Assembly: GCA_023229245.1 (NCBI GenBank)
Contig: JALNZU010000027.1
Span: 1-43,864, forward strand
Length of the DNA: 43,864 nt
Direction: 5' to 3'
Origin: Bacteroidales bacterium
GTDB lineage: Bacteria > Bacteroidota > Bacteroidia > Bacteroidales > F082
Position numbers and translations under genes: made by a program. Below the pieces are notes generated by a model that was not told the DNA's origin, did no database searches, and saw nothing but the letters and a program-made list of their open reading frames with translations. Shown here one piece after another: positions 16,188 to 24,829 of this stretch (position 1 is the stretch's first letter; each line of letters begins with the position of its first letter).

Positions 16188-17061
16188 GTGTCTTCATTTT
16201 TTCACTCACATACGCTATGATCTCTTCTAATGCCTCACGAAGTCTGCTATTTGTTTTCCACGACAGCTTGCCTTTCGCATAAGCGTACGCTAATTGGCTA
16301 TCGTAAGGAATAGTAGCTATCACCTCTATACCGGATGCATCGCACCACCGCTGTACTGCGTCATCTCCTATCCCATCTCGGTTGATCACCACTCCCATTT
16401 CTTTATTCATACTGCGCATAGTCTCAACGGCTAACTGCAGATCATTCAATCCAAAAGCGGTAGGCTCGGTCACCAAGATCACGAGATCCGCCGTATGTAC
16501 TGCATTGACAACCGGGCAGGATGTCCCCGGTGGACAATCGAACAGTTGTAGATCAGGTATATCCTGTCTTTTATCAACGGTTTGTATTACTTTACGTATC
16601 ATAGGCACAGCTTGTTCCTGTCCTATATCTAACCGTCCTTCTATGAAATAAAACTGTTCCCGCTTAGCAATCTGAAGCTCGCCCATGCGTCGAGGTTTCA
16701 TTGGCAGGGCATCTGTAGGACAAAGGCCTGAGCAGGCATAACAACTGTGGCATAACTCTTCAAACACAATGATATACTCACCCATACGGGCAATGGCGTT
16801 AAAGTTGCAGACTTCAGTGCAGATATCACATAAGGTACATCTATCACTGTTCCATTCGGGTATCATTTTGAACTGAGTCTGGGCCGGCTCCGGTACAACG
16901 GAAAGAAATAATGCATCATTTGGCTCTTCTACATCCAGATCAACTAAAAGCAACTCTCTGTCAACCGACCACATATCCGCCAGATTTGTAGCTACCAAAG
17001 TTTTACCCGTACCTCCCTTTCCGCTTGCAACCGCAATTCGATATGTACGATTTTTATCCAT
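16180..17061 (-). CDS. MinD-superfamily ATPase with inserted 2x[4Fe-4S] ferredoxin domain (A)
   Basis: This is the paralogue of the next gene. From the ATG at 17061 it is 293 residues. An ATG at 17088 and a GTG at 17121 are also in frame, but the 17061 start gives the same N-terminal length as the paralogue. The Walker A KGGTGKT falls at residues 15-21. The ferredoxin insert carries C75, C78, C81, C85 and C104, C107, C110, C114, all eight cluster ligands. FDCPPGTSCPV follows near 165. An ORP-type role in metal-cluster assembly is inferred from the family. The gene follows zip and overlaps its paralogue. Confidence 0.9.
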   Translation of the reverse strand: MDKNRTYRIAVASGKGGTGKTLVATNLADMWSVDRELLLVDLDVEEPNDALFLSVVPEPAQTQFKMIPEWNSDRCTLCDICTEVCNFNAIARMGEYIIVFEELCHSCYACSGLCPTDALPMKPRRMGELQIAKREQFYFIEGRLDIGQEQAVPMIRKVIQTVDKRQDIPDLQLFDCPPGTSCPVVNAVHTADLVILVTEPTAFGLNDLQLAVETMRSMNKEMGVVINRDGIGDDAVQRWCDASGIEVIATIPYDSQLAYAYAKGKLSWKTNSRLREALEEIIAYVSEKMKTHV

Positions 17062-17134
17062 AGGCCTGACTTTGAGATTGATATGCATGTTCCGGCATGC
17101 TAATATTTGAATTACACACACTCATACGCAACCA

Positions 17135-17878
17135 TCAGTGATGCGACATGAAGCCATAAATCAATGCGATGCCGGCTATCACGAATGCAAGCTGTACGAT
17201 TGATTCCGAAAGTTTTGTCTTTCTATGCATCTCAGGTATGAGGTCGGCTAATGCAATATAAATGAAGCTTGAAGCCGAGAATGCCAATGCCCACGGGATT
17301 AGTGCCTGCATTGACTCCAACATAAAATAAGCCAGCACACCGGCTATGATGGCGGTAGCACCTGAAAGCATGTTCAGTAACAAGGCTTTGGTACGAGATA
17401 ATCCACTTTGAAGCAATATGCCAAAATCGCCTAATTCCTGGGGTATTTCGTGCATCATCACCGAAATGGTAACAAACACACCCAACTCTACGGAGTTGAG
17501 AAAAGAAGCAGCGATGACAATACCATCTATGGCATTATGCACTCCATCGCCTATCAGGATAATAGGAACGGCAGCATTACGGGCACGATCACAATCTTCA
17601 TGCTGGCAGCTGCGCCAAAGAATTATTTTTTCAAGAAGAAAAAACAGTACAATTCCAATCAATATGAACAGAAATACATTTGATGAGCCCGTCAGGGAAA
17701 GAGCTTTTGGTATCATCCCTAAAAATGCTGCACCCAACAGGGTTCCACCTGCCAGATACATCAGCCAGCCCGAATAACGATTCAATTGTTTATCGGGAAG
17801 GAGAAGCATAAGGGCGGCCAAACCTATACTGCCTATACTACCTGCAAAAAGTGCAATAAGTACATAAATTAATTCCAT
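17135..17878 (-). CDS. ZIP-family metal transporter
   Basis: A 247-residue inner-membrane protein with about eight hydrophobic segments. The two metal-site helices contain HNAIDGIVIA and HEIPQELGDFG, the signature ZIP motifs with paired His and Glu (a Gln replaces the second His of the usual HExPHE). There is no long histidine loop, but CQHEDCDRARN in a cytosolic loop could bind metal. The family imports Zn2+, Fe2+ or Mn2+ into the cytoplasm. The ATG overlaps the DUF89 stop region by ten bases, placing metal import in the same translational unit as the cluster-handling genes. Confidence 0.9.
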   Translation of the reverse strand: MELIYVLIALFAGSIGSIGLAALMLLLPDKQLNRYSGWLMYLAGGTLLGAAFLGMIPKALSLTGSSNVFLFILIGIVLFFLLEKIILWRSCQHEDCDRARNAAVPIILIGDGVHNAIDGIVIAASFLNSVELGVFVTISVMMHEIPQELGDFGILLQSGLSRTKALLLNMLSGATAIIAGVLAYFMLESMQALIPWALAFSASSFIYIALADLIPEMHRKTKLSESIVQLAFVIAGIALIYGFMSHH

Positions 17879-18726
17879 AATTCCATTGAATAAGCAACGA
17901 CAAAACTTCCTTTACTGACTCGTAGCAAATCGGAGATGACATCACATTTAGCCATCAACAGGAAAAAGATATTCGGATTGGGTTCATAAACCAGTCCTTC
18001 TAAATTTCCCATCCCTTTAGCTATAATAAGATCAGCTTGTTCATAAATTTCCAAAAACCCGGGGCTACAGTCCGACAGTATAGTAGAAGGGGCATTGCTT
18101 CCGTTGGAAATCAATTTCCCAAGCCGGTGCAATCCTGCTTCTTCAGCATCTTCCATCAATGCATCGTTCAATACAGCGCCACCTCTTACTGCAATAACAG
18201 GCTGATGTATCCCAACTGTTTCTATTAAAAGCTTGTCAAGGTAAATCTCGCCAGTATTATCACATAGATAAAGAATGTTACGAGCTTCTTTAAGTTTTTC
18301 AAACAATACGTCTGAATGGTCAATAGCAAACTCTGTTTCTAACACCTTAGTGATGGCCTCGTCAATATTAATAGGATGATGCGAGCCGTAATCCAGAATG
18401 TTTGCAGCAACCGACAAGCGTACTGCGGTAGTATGCGGGTCAGTCATCTGCTTTATCTTTATTTTCCATTCGTCATACAAGGCTTGTCCGATGCGATTGC
18501 TTATTTTCTTTTCGGCCTGATACAAGTCTTCATGCCCAATCTGTTGTTTGTAAGCCTCGGTTAATAGCTGCTGAATCTCAGGACTACTGTAGTGGCTGTT
18601 TTCAAACATTTCTTCCAACTGCTTATCCACAGGGCTGAAGTCAGTGTTCGGAAACTTATCTTTCAACTTTTGAATATTCAGTCTGAAGCAATCATCACAT
18701 CGTTTATCCCTGATTTTTTTCTCCAC
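17869..18726 (-). CDS. DUF89 (ARMT1/AF1104-like) metal-dependent phosphatase family protein
   Basis: This 285-residue cytoplasmic protein belongs to the DUF89 family, whose studied members are Mn/Ni/Co-dependent damage-control phosphatases. The N-terminal pair C10-x-x-C13 is typical of the prokaryotic subgroup. The family motifs are AANILDYG at about 107-114, CDNTGE at 155-160 and IAKGMGNLEG near 233. It starts at GTG (18726), and no better in-frame ATG is present. It lies 17 bases downstream of a NifX-like gene and overlaps zip. The substrate is unknown. A link to metal-cofactor metabolism is suggested by neighbours only. Confidence 0.85.
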   Translation of the reverse strand: MEKKIRDKRCDDCFRLNIQKLKDKFPNTDFSPVDKQLEEMFENSHYSSPEIQQLLTEAYKQQIGHEDLYQAEKKISNRIGQALYDEWKIKIKQMTDPHTTAVRLSVAANILDYGSHHPINIDEAITKVLETEFAIDHSDVLFEKLKEARNILYLCDNTGEIYLDKLLIETVGIHQPVIAVRGGAVLNDALMEDAEEAGLHRLGKLISNGSNAPSTILSDCSPGFLEIYEQADLIIAKGMGNLEGLVYEPNPNIFFLLMAKCDVISDLLRVSKGSFVVAYSMELWN

Positions 18727-18743
18727 TGTATTGAAATTCCCAC

Positions 18744-19106
18744 TTAATTATATTGATGATGCCTGCCATCAGTATGATCACACAAATTGGCATTCAGCTC
18801 CAATCTATCGTACAGAAAATCTTCAATGATCTGTTGGACCGGTAATGAGGGTGCTCCAATAAACACATTGATACCAAACTGGTTGAACAGCTCAACTGCT
18901 TTGGGGCCAATACCTCCGGCAATCACATCTGTAACACCTTGTTCAGCTACCCATCCCGGATAGCTTCCAGGTTGATGTTCTGGAGCTTCAAACTCTTCAA
19001 TATGAATGATCTTCTTGTTTTCTACCTTGGCAATAGCAAAGTGTTTGCAATGCCCAAAATGAGCTGATAATTTCCCGGATACTACCGGAACAGCGATTTT
19101 TTTCAT
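18744..19106 (-). CDS. NifX/NifB-like iron-molybdenum cofactor-binding family protein (2)
   Basis: The protein is 120 residues from the ATG at 19106. An ATG two codons upstream is equally possible. MKKIAVPVVSGKLSAHFGHC gives the typical first strand and the HFGHC segment, whose Cys and His are candidate cluster ligands. IAGGIGPKAVELF near 63-75 is the second family signature. The C-terminus is unusual in containing CDHTDGRHHQ, a short His/Cys-rich tail that could bind metal. It is separated by about 110 bases from the DUF5320 gene and leads directly into DUF89. Confidence 0.87.
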   Translation of the reverse strand: MKKIAVPVVSGKLSAHFGHCKHFAIAKVENKKIIHIEEFEAPEHQPGSYPGWVAEQGVTDVIAGGIGPKAVELFNQFGINVFIGAPSLPVQQIIEDFLYDRLELNANLCDHTDGRHHQYN

Positions 19107-19220
19107 ACACATTCTTTTTTAATTGATTAACAACATAAATTTCCTTTTTGGTAACGCAATCTTTACCAATGATGTAAACTACTTAACCAGCTAGCGATAC
19201 TGCTTTCGATTTTCAATGTG

Positions 19221-19412
19221 TTACCAGTCTCTTCTCTGCTGATATCTAAGGCGTCGTCCCATACCCGGTCCTCCTTCGGCGCGCATACGGCGGCCTCTGC
19301 CTCTTCCAAGAGTTTGTAGCATCTGATCTCTGTCGGGATTAGCACATCTGCCCATCCCTCTTCCTGTTTGCGGGCCCTTACCTTCCGGCCCTGTTCCGTC
19401 TAAACGTGGCAT
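19221..19412 (-). CDS. DUF5320-family small protein
   Basis: The 63-residue protein is rich in Gly, Arg and Met and starts MPRLDGTGPEGKGPQTGRG, the hallmark of DUF5320. GMGRCANP follows with a single cysteine, then an RGRGRRM-type basic tail. Small proteins of this kind accompany NifX-like, DUF134 and MinD/ferredoxin genes in anaerobes. Their role is unknown. It starts two bases after the upstream NifX-like gene ends, so it is in the same operon. Confidence 0.82.
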   Translation of the reverse strand: MPRLDGTGPEGKGPQTGRGMGRCANPDRDQMLQTLGRGRGRRMRAEGGPGMGRRLRYQQRRDW

Positions 19413-19414
19413 AA

Positions 19415-19741
19415 TTATGATTTTTTATTATTAATAAGGTGTAAAATATGTTCTACACTTGTTCCTTTGCGGTCATATACAATCAGTTGTACTTTTCGTG
19501 AGCCTATCAACGGGATGATCTTAGGCCCGAAAGAGCCTGAAACTATGAAATGCACATGCTCAGCCAAGAGCATCTCCAACAATTGCTTACCGGCTTGCTG
19601 ACGCATCGCTGAATAAGGATTTTCAACAAACTGAAGCTCTTGTGTATCCGTCTCATATATAGCCACATAAGCAGCATGGCCAAATTGAGCCGAAACCAAG
19701 CTTTCCGCTTTATTTCCCGATGATGCAATGGCATATTTCAT
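19415..19741 (-). CDS. NifX/NifB-like iron-molybdenum cofactor-binding family protein (3)
   Basis: This is a 108-residue single-domain protein from the ATG at 19741. An ATG at 19750, three bases after the regulator's stop codon, is also possible. MKYAIASSGNKAESLVSAQF then GHAAYVAIYE form the first half of the family fold, and FIVSGSFGPKIIPLI is the second signature. No cysteine is present, unlike copy 2. Its position as first structural gene after the regulator suggests equal stoichiometry with DUF5320. Confidence 0.84.
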   Translation of the reverse strand: MKYAIASSGNKAESLVSAQFGHAAYVAIYETDTQELQFVENPYSAMRQQAGKQLLEMLLAEHVHFIVSGSFGPKIIPLIGSRKVQLIVYDRKGTSVEHILHLINNKKS

Positions 19742-19753
19742 GTCAATCATTTT

Positions 19754-20317
19754 TTATCTGTACGCAGCTTTACGGCCTCTATGTCTCATACGTTTATTGC
19801 AACGCGGACAGTTCTCCAATGTATCTGTGTTCCCCTGATCAATGACCGATTCAAACCCACATGCGATACAATAAGACATGGAAACGGGCTTATCTGCTGC
19901 ATCTGTGTCTTCAACCATCAGCTTCGGTTTGGCACCTCCACATAAAGGGCATTGCGTAGGCTCCTCCATACGAACTGTATGGTGAAACTTACACCCACAA
20001 TGAATACATTCGTACCATTGATGGTCGAAAAATATCATGCCGCCCTCCACAACAAGAGGCCTGCCTTCGACAAAAGCCTTAGCAATCTTATTGCGTGCAG
20101 CAGAATAAATTCGGGTAAAAGTTGGACGCGACACATTCAAAAAAACAGCCGCCTCTACATGATTGTACAACTCGTAATCACACAATCTGAAGGCCTCGTA
20201 TTCTTCAAAATGCAAACGTACCGCCTCCAATCCTTTGTCAATATCCGGGCCGTAAGGCTGAAACCCTTTAACAGCCGGCATCATACTGATCCTCCTATAT
20301 GCTTTACGTCTGGCCAT
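19754..20317 (-). CDS. DUF134-family transcriptional regulator with zinc-ribbon C-terminus
   Basis: The 187-residue protein opens with MARRKAYRRI, as usual for DUF134. It continues with a helix-turn-helix region (about 50-90) containing AAVFLNVSRPTFTRIYSAAR. The C-terminal half adds two Cys pairs around CIHCGCKF and CPLCGG and another two around CIACGFES and CPRCNKR, likely two zinc ribbons. Typical DUF134 proteins are shorter, about 100 residues. It is the first gene of the metal-cluster operon. Its promoter contains a perfect palindrome between the -33 and -7 boxes, so autoregulation is likely but not shown. Confidence 0.88.
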   Translation of the reverse strand: MARRKAYRRISMMPAVKGFQPYGPDIDKGLEAVRLHFEEYEAFRLCDYELYNHVEAAVFLNVSRPTFTRIYSAARNKIAKAFVEGRPLVVEGGMIFFDHQWYECIHCGCKFHHTVRMEEPTQCPLCGGAKPKLMVEDTDAADKPVSMSYCIACGFESVIDQGNTDTLENCPRCNKRMRHRGRKAAYR

Positions 20318-20333
20318 AACAACTAATTCTCTG

Positions 20334-20365
20334 CAAAGATAATGAACATATGTTCATAATTACAA
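20334..20365 (-). promoter_or_regulatory. promoter of the DUF134 operon with palindromic operator
   Basis: On the minus strand, TATCTTTG (20341-20334) is a perfect -7 box, and a TTG (20365-20363) lies 21 bases upstream. The spacer contains the perfect 16-bp palindrome ATGAACATATGTTCAT (20342-20357). A repressor bound there would block RNA polymerase. The leader is only about 10-15 bases. Confidence 0.7.
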
Positions 20366-20632
20366 GAAAAAATTAATTTTTTTTATTTTTTTATTGCGCT
20401 TATCAAATCCTTCAATACAATCATGTGTATCTTTTTGGGTTGCCAATAATACAGGTCTGATTCCTATGCTTGTTGGCAATCCGATCATGGAACACTGCTA
20501 TTCTGCTCAATTAGTGAGTTATCGGATAGCTTTCCGTGATTATTTTTTCTGTTATTTCTGTAAAAACCATTGCAGCGACACCCTATAAAAGCTATTTTTT
20601 AGGTTTATTTGCAAAATCAAATTCTCTACTAT
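20366..20632. other. region upstream of guaA-like gene
   Basis: An AT-rich stretch after the divergent promoter is followed by a possible GCCAA/TTGGC stem (about 20440-20477). The guaA-side promoter is unclear: tttatttg at 20604-20611 is a poor match to TAnnTTTG. Confidence 0.3.
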
Positions 20633-22165
20633 ATGAATCAGGACAGCCTTTTAATTATTGACTTAGGATCTGCATACACACAACTGATTGCCAGACAAGT
20701 ACGTAGTCTGCAAGTATATTGTGAGATATATCCTGTACATCGTATTCCACCATTTCAGTCACATATCAAAGGGATTATTCTCTCCGGCATCACCTATTCT
20801 GCGGCTGATATTAGTTTGTTGATTGGTTTTTTGGAGGCTCTGCCTGATCAAATCCCTGTATTAGCTATAGGAATGGGATCGGTATTGCTCATAGGAGAAC
20901 AGCCAAAACCAAATACCTTCTATAGTGTTGGAGCTCCGATTGCCACAAGTCAAACGGTCATCACAAAGGATCATCGGCTTTTCAAGCATATTCCGCAGCA
21001 CACTACTGTTTGGGCAGATCACGAATTAGATTTGAAGATACTGCCAGAAGAATTTATTGCGATAGCTCACGCCCAAGATGGATCGATCGCAGGCTTTCAA
21101 AAAGCTGAAAAGCCAATCTATGGCTTGTTGTTTCATCCTGAGGTTCACCAATCGGTGCATGGGCATCAAATTCTTCAAAATTTCGTGTTGGATATATGTG
21201 GTTGCCAGAAGAGTTGGACTCCTTCTAATTTCATTGTCTCAAGCATTGCCGCATTAAAAGAGACTCTTAGTAACGATAAGGTTGTATTAGGTCTTAGCGG
21301 AGGGGTAGATTCGACAGTTGCAGCTATTTTGCTTCATCAGGCTATTGGTCAGAATTTATATTGCATATTCGTAAATAACGGCTTGTTGCGTAAAGACGAA
21401 TTCAATCTGGTACAAAAGTCGTATAGTGCTTTTGGGTTGCAGGTAAAAGCTGTTGATGCCTCAGCTCGCTTTTTGCAAGCGTTGAGCGGAGTAAGCGATC
21501 CGGAACAGAAACGAAAGATTATTGGAAACACATTCATACATGTTTTCGACGAAGAGGCTCATTCCATACAAGATGTGGTCTGGTTAGCTCAAGGCACTAT
21601 TTATCCCGATATCATCGAATCGGTTTCATCGCCCGACACTCAAGTCAAAGTAAAATCACATCATAATGTAGGTGGACTGCCTGATTTCATGAAACTCAAA
21701 GTGGTAGAACCCCTAAAAGTGTTATTCAAAGATGAGGTACGTGCTATAGGTCGTCAACTGGGTATTTCATCCTGGTTGATTGACAGGCATCCGTTTCCAG
21801 GGCCCGGATTAGCTGTTCGTATCTTAGGTCCGGTGACTGATGAAAAAATACGCGTATTACAAGAGGTTGATGCGATTTTCATCGAAAAGCTTAGAAGTCA
21901 TGGGTTATACGACAAGGTATGGCAAGCCGGTGCCATACTGTTGCCTGTTCAGTCGGTTGGAGTACGTAATAATCAGCGGACGTATGAAAATGTTGTAGCT
22001 TTGCGAGCAGTGAACTCGGTGGATGGTATGACAGCTGAATGGGCTCAACTGCCGTATGATTTCTTGTTATCCGTTTCCAACGAGATACTGTATCAGGTTG
22101 CAGGAGTAAACAGAGTGGTTTATGACATCAGTTCCAAACCACCTGCAACTATTGAATGGGAATAG
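20633..22165 (+). CDS. guaA: GMP synthase homologue with degenerate glutaminase domain
   Basis: GMP synthase makes GMP from XMP, ATP and ammonia, normally released from glutamine by an N-terminal class I amidotransferase domain. From the ATG at 20633 the protein is 510 residues. A TTG at 20609 would add eight. The ATP-pyrophosphatase half is intact: VLGLSGGVDST near 215-226, the KSHHNVGGLP lid segment and the C-terminal SSKPPATIEWE. In the N-terminal half the nucleophile motif GICYG is replaced by AIGMG, so the catalytic Cys is a Gly (about residue 80), and the SGGP loop reads SGIT. The HPEV segment is kept. It should be ammonia-dependent or non-catalytic at the first site. It heads a three-gene operon. 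Confidence 0.88.
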   Translation: MNQDSLLIIDLGSAYTQLIARQVRSLQVYCEIYPVHRIPPFQSHIKGIILSGITYSAADISLLIGFLEALPDQIPVLAIGMGSVLLIGEQPKPNTFYSVGAPIATSQTVITKDHRLFKHIPQHTTVWADHELDLKILPEEFIAIAHAQDGSIAGFQKAEKPIYGLLFHPEVHQSVHGHQILQNFVLDICGCQKSWTPSNFIVSSIAALKETLSNDKVVLGLSGGVDSTVAAILLHQAIGQNLYCIFVNNGLLRKDEFNLVQKSYSAFGLQVKAVDASARFLQALSGVSDPEQKRKIIGNTFIHVFDEEAHSIQDVVWLAQGTIYPDIIESVSSPDTQVKVKSHHNVGGLPDFMKLKVVEPLKVLFKDEVRAIGRQLGISSWLIDRHPFPGPGLAVRILGPVTDEKIRVLQEVDAIFIEKLRSHGLYDKVWQAGAILLPVQSVGVRNNQRTYENVVALRAVNSVDGMTAEWAQLPYDFLLSVSNEILYQVAGVNRVVYDISSKPPATIEWE

Positions 22166-22183
22166 AAAAAATCAGCTATCCGC

Positions 22184-24808
22184 ATGCTGCGTAATACGAA
22201 CATATGGTTGGAGATACGTTGGATCACCCTGATGCTGCTGCTATCTAGCTTGCCATCTTATATAATGGCACAGGTTCCGGTTACTGTATCGGATCAGATC
22301 ACCGAATATCAGGGCAAGTCGTATTATCTTCATCAGGTAGAAGCCCAGCAGACGCTTTACGGTATTTCAAAGGCCTACGGGGTTACAGTTGAATCCTTGT
22401 TGTTGGCAAATCCAGACGCTCGTCGTGGCATACGTATCAATCAGGTGCTACGAGTACCTGTCGGTAGAAGCTTTCAGCCCGAGAGTATGACAGCAGCTGC
22501 TCCACCCACTCCGGCTAATGCTTCCGACGAATATGAATATGTGTATCACGTAGCCGGTAAAAACGAAACCTTTGCCTATTTATCCAACATATACTTAGTA
22601 GCTGAGCAGAGTATACGTACGGCCAACCCAAGCCGTAAGGAGCCTTTTCGGGAAGGAGATTATGTGCTGATACCAGTCTCGAAAAAGGAAAAACAGACCC
22701 AAACTACTATCCAGTCCCGAAGCAGCCTTGACCCTTTTAACACGCCTTCCCAACCAAAAGATCAGCACACACAACAAACCCGAATGCAGTTAGCAGACGC
22801 ATCCATCAAAGAGACACAAACTGTATTACCTTTTGAGATACCACAAGAAACTCAAGCCGCAACAACAACTAAAACTACTAATAAGCCAGTTGCTGCAGTT
22901 GTAACAGAAAAAGAGCCAGTCCCGACCAATCATATGGGGCAGCATATAGTCAAGCCTAAAGAAACACTTTATTCGATTGCACGCCAGTATCATATCAGTC
23001 AGGCTGACTTGATAGCTGCTAATCCGGGCATACAAGCCAACATACAGGCAGGTCAAGTGATCCGATTACCGGCTACACCTATAAAAACTGAAACAGTCTC
23101 TGAAACACCACTCATACCGGATGATTCATCCTTTTATCACACTGTACAGAAAGGTCAGACTTTGTATAGCATCTCGCGCAGTTATGCCGTCAGCATAGAT
23201 GAGCTCAAACAGCTCAACCCGGGATTGACAGAACACATTAAAACAGGTCAAAAAATTTTGATCCCTAAAAAAAAAATAACCCTTGATTATTTTATCCACA
23301 CCATTGATAAAGAACAGCGCAGCCGGCAGTTAGCCCGCAATTTTGAGCTTAGCTGGAATGAGTTTACCACATATAACCCAGGTGTAGGCAGATATGTATT
23401 TCCACATCAACAAGTAAAAATACCTGTTCCAGAGCATTTGCTGATACAACCGGTATTTCCTGAAGAGCCTGTACACACTCCACTGATTGACACTTTTCCA
23501 CAGCAAAAGACCATACAGGAGATACAGCTGCCTGATACACCAGAAACTGACTGCCGTCAGGAAGAATATTTCCGGCAGCAGTCCTATCGGATTGCTCTGA
23601 TGCTGCCTTTATATTTAGAGACTTACACTCAGGAAGCGGTCAAAAAAAGCCCGACTGATAAGCCTCAGGCATCCCCTTTTCTACAGTTCTATCATGGGTT
23701 TATCATGGCGGCTGATTCCCTGTCAACCCATTTCGGACTACAGCTTGAAATAGTTGTGTACGATATTGATCAAGACCCGCAAAAGCTACGGGATGCATTG
23801 AGTGATCCACGTCTGCAATCAGTTCAGCTGATCGTTGGGCCTTTCTTTGGTCAGGCATTTGATCAGGTAGCGCACTTTGCTAAGCAGCATCAGATACCTA
23901 TTGTCAATCCCATGTCGCAACGCAGCGAATTTACCTACGACAATCCATATGCTATCAAGGTGAAGCCTGATATGCAGAGTATGTTTGGAGAGGTAGCTCA
24001 AATACTTTGTTCGACTTATCCACAAGCTCAATTCTTTTTGTATCAGGCAAACAAATACAGAGATCAAAAGGAATTAGAAGCGCTCAAAACGGCCTTAGAG
24101 CAACGGATAGAACCACAGGTACATATTTCAAACCGAAGTTTATACTCTTTTTACAGGCTTCATCGTAGAGGGCGCTCCAATAATGGGCCGAGCATACGTT
24201 CGGAAGGCGGATGGATTAATGTAAACGAATTAGAACTCACACCAGATAGCTATACCAATTTTGATAATCGACTGATCACATTAAGTTATGATCAGGACGA
24301 CATCCATAGCTTCGGCAGATTGGCATCGGCTGTACGTGATAATATAGTGGTTGTGTATTCTGAAGATCGGGTTTTTGCTATGGAATTCATCAATAAGCTT
24401 AATCAGATAGCCGATACCATATCGGTGCAAGTAGTTGCTTTGCCGGATTGGTCGCGTTTTGACAATCTATTTATCGAAAACCTGATGCGCCTTCAAGCTC
24501 ATTTTATCAGCCCTTCTTTTATTGATTATGAAGCTATGGAAACTCAGTTTTTCATCCATAATTTTCGGTTAAAGCATCAAACCGATCCTGATTCCTATGC
24601 CTTTGAAGGCTTCGATCTAGGGTGGTATTTCCTATCGGCATTGCAACAGTTTGGGCCCGATTTTTACCGCTGCCTGCATCATTATCCGCTGCAACTATTG
24701 CAAACAAGTTATCTGTTTCCACCACCTGAAAACAACAAAGGAGCTGAAAACACATTGTGGAATATTTACAAATATCACAACTACTTCCTCAAGCCGGTCA
24801 TCAGATAA
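22184..24808 (+). CDS. LysM-repeat protein fused to periplasmic-binding-like domain
   Basis: This 874-residue protein is predicted to be exported. A hydrophobic signal segment (about 12-29, ending IMAQ) is followed by five LysM-like units at about 50-92, 120-163, 253-297, 318-361 and 371-414. Units 3 and 4 are the clearest, with ETLYSIARQY and QTLYSISRSY. After a Pro-rich linker the C-terminal 400 residues resemble the ligand-binding fold of ABC amino-acid receptors (SYRIALMLPLYLE, LIVGPFFGQAF, IPIVNPMSQ). LysM binds peptidoglycan, so it likely sits in the periplasm tied to the wall. The gene begins 18 bases after guaA and ends 21 before the MORN gene. Confidence 0.85.
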   Translation: MLRNTNIWLEIRWITLMLLLSSLPSYIMAQVPVTVSDQITEYQGKSYYLHQVEAQQTLYGISKAYGVTVESLLLANPDARRGIRINQVLRVPVGRSFQPESMTAAAPPTPANASDEYEYVYHVAGKNETFAYLSNIYLVAEQSIRTANPSRKEPFREGDYVLIPVSKKEKQTQTTIQSRSSLDPFNTPSQPKDQHTQQTRMQLADASIKETQTVLPFEIPQETQAATTTKTTNKPVAAVVTEKEPVPTNHMGQHIVKPKETLYSIARQYHISQADLIAANPGIQANIQAGQVIRLPATPIKTETVSETPLIPDDSSFYHTVQKGQTLYSISRSYAVSIDELKQLNPGLTEHIKTGQKILIPKKKITLDYFIHTIDKEQRSRQLARNFELSWNEFTTYNPGVGRYVFPHQQVKIPVPEHLLIQPVFPEEPVHTPLIDTFPQQKTIQEIQLPDTPETDCRQEEYFRQQSYRIALMLPLYLETYTQEAVKKSPTDKPQASPFLQFYHGFIMAADSLSTHFGLQLEIVVYDIDQDPQKLRDALSDPRLQSVQLIVGPFFGQAFDQVAHFAKQHQIPIVNPMSQRSEFTYDNPYAIKVKPDMQSMFGEVAQILCSTYPQAQFFLYQANKYRDQKELEALKTALEQRIEPQVHISNRSLYSFYRLHRRGRSNNGPSIRSEGGWINVNELELTPDSYTNFDNRLITLSYDQDDIHSFGRLASAVRDNIVVVYSEDRVFAMEFINKLNQIADTISVQVVALPDWSRFDNLFIENLMRLQAHFISPSFIDYEAMETQFFIHNFRLKHQTDPDSYAFEGFDLGWYFLSALQQFGPDFYRCLHHYPLQLLQTSYLFPPPENNKGAENTLWNIYKYHNYFLKPVIR

Positions 24809-24829
24809 ACTATGCCTTAGACCTAAAAG

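Noticed and set aside
19149..19169. TTGGTAA/TTACCAA hairpin between DUF5320 and the next NifX-like gene as a terminator
   Set aside because: The stem is short and AT-rich, and the transcribed strand has no T-run after it. The genes probably remain one operon.
12953..20317. Nitrogenase cofactor cluster
   Set aside because: The NifX-like proteins are single-domain members of a broad family, and no nifHDK, nifE/N or nifB radical-SAM gene is present.
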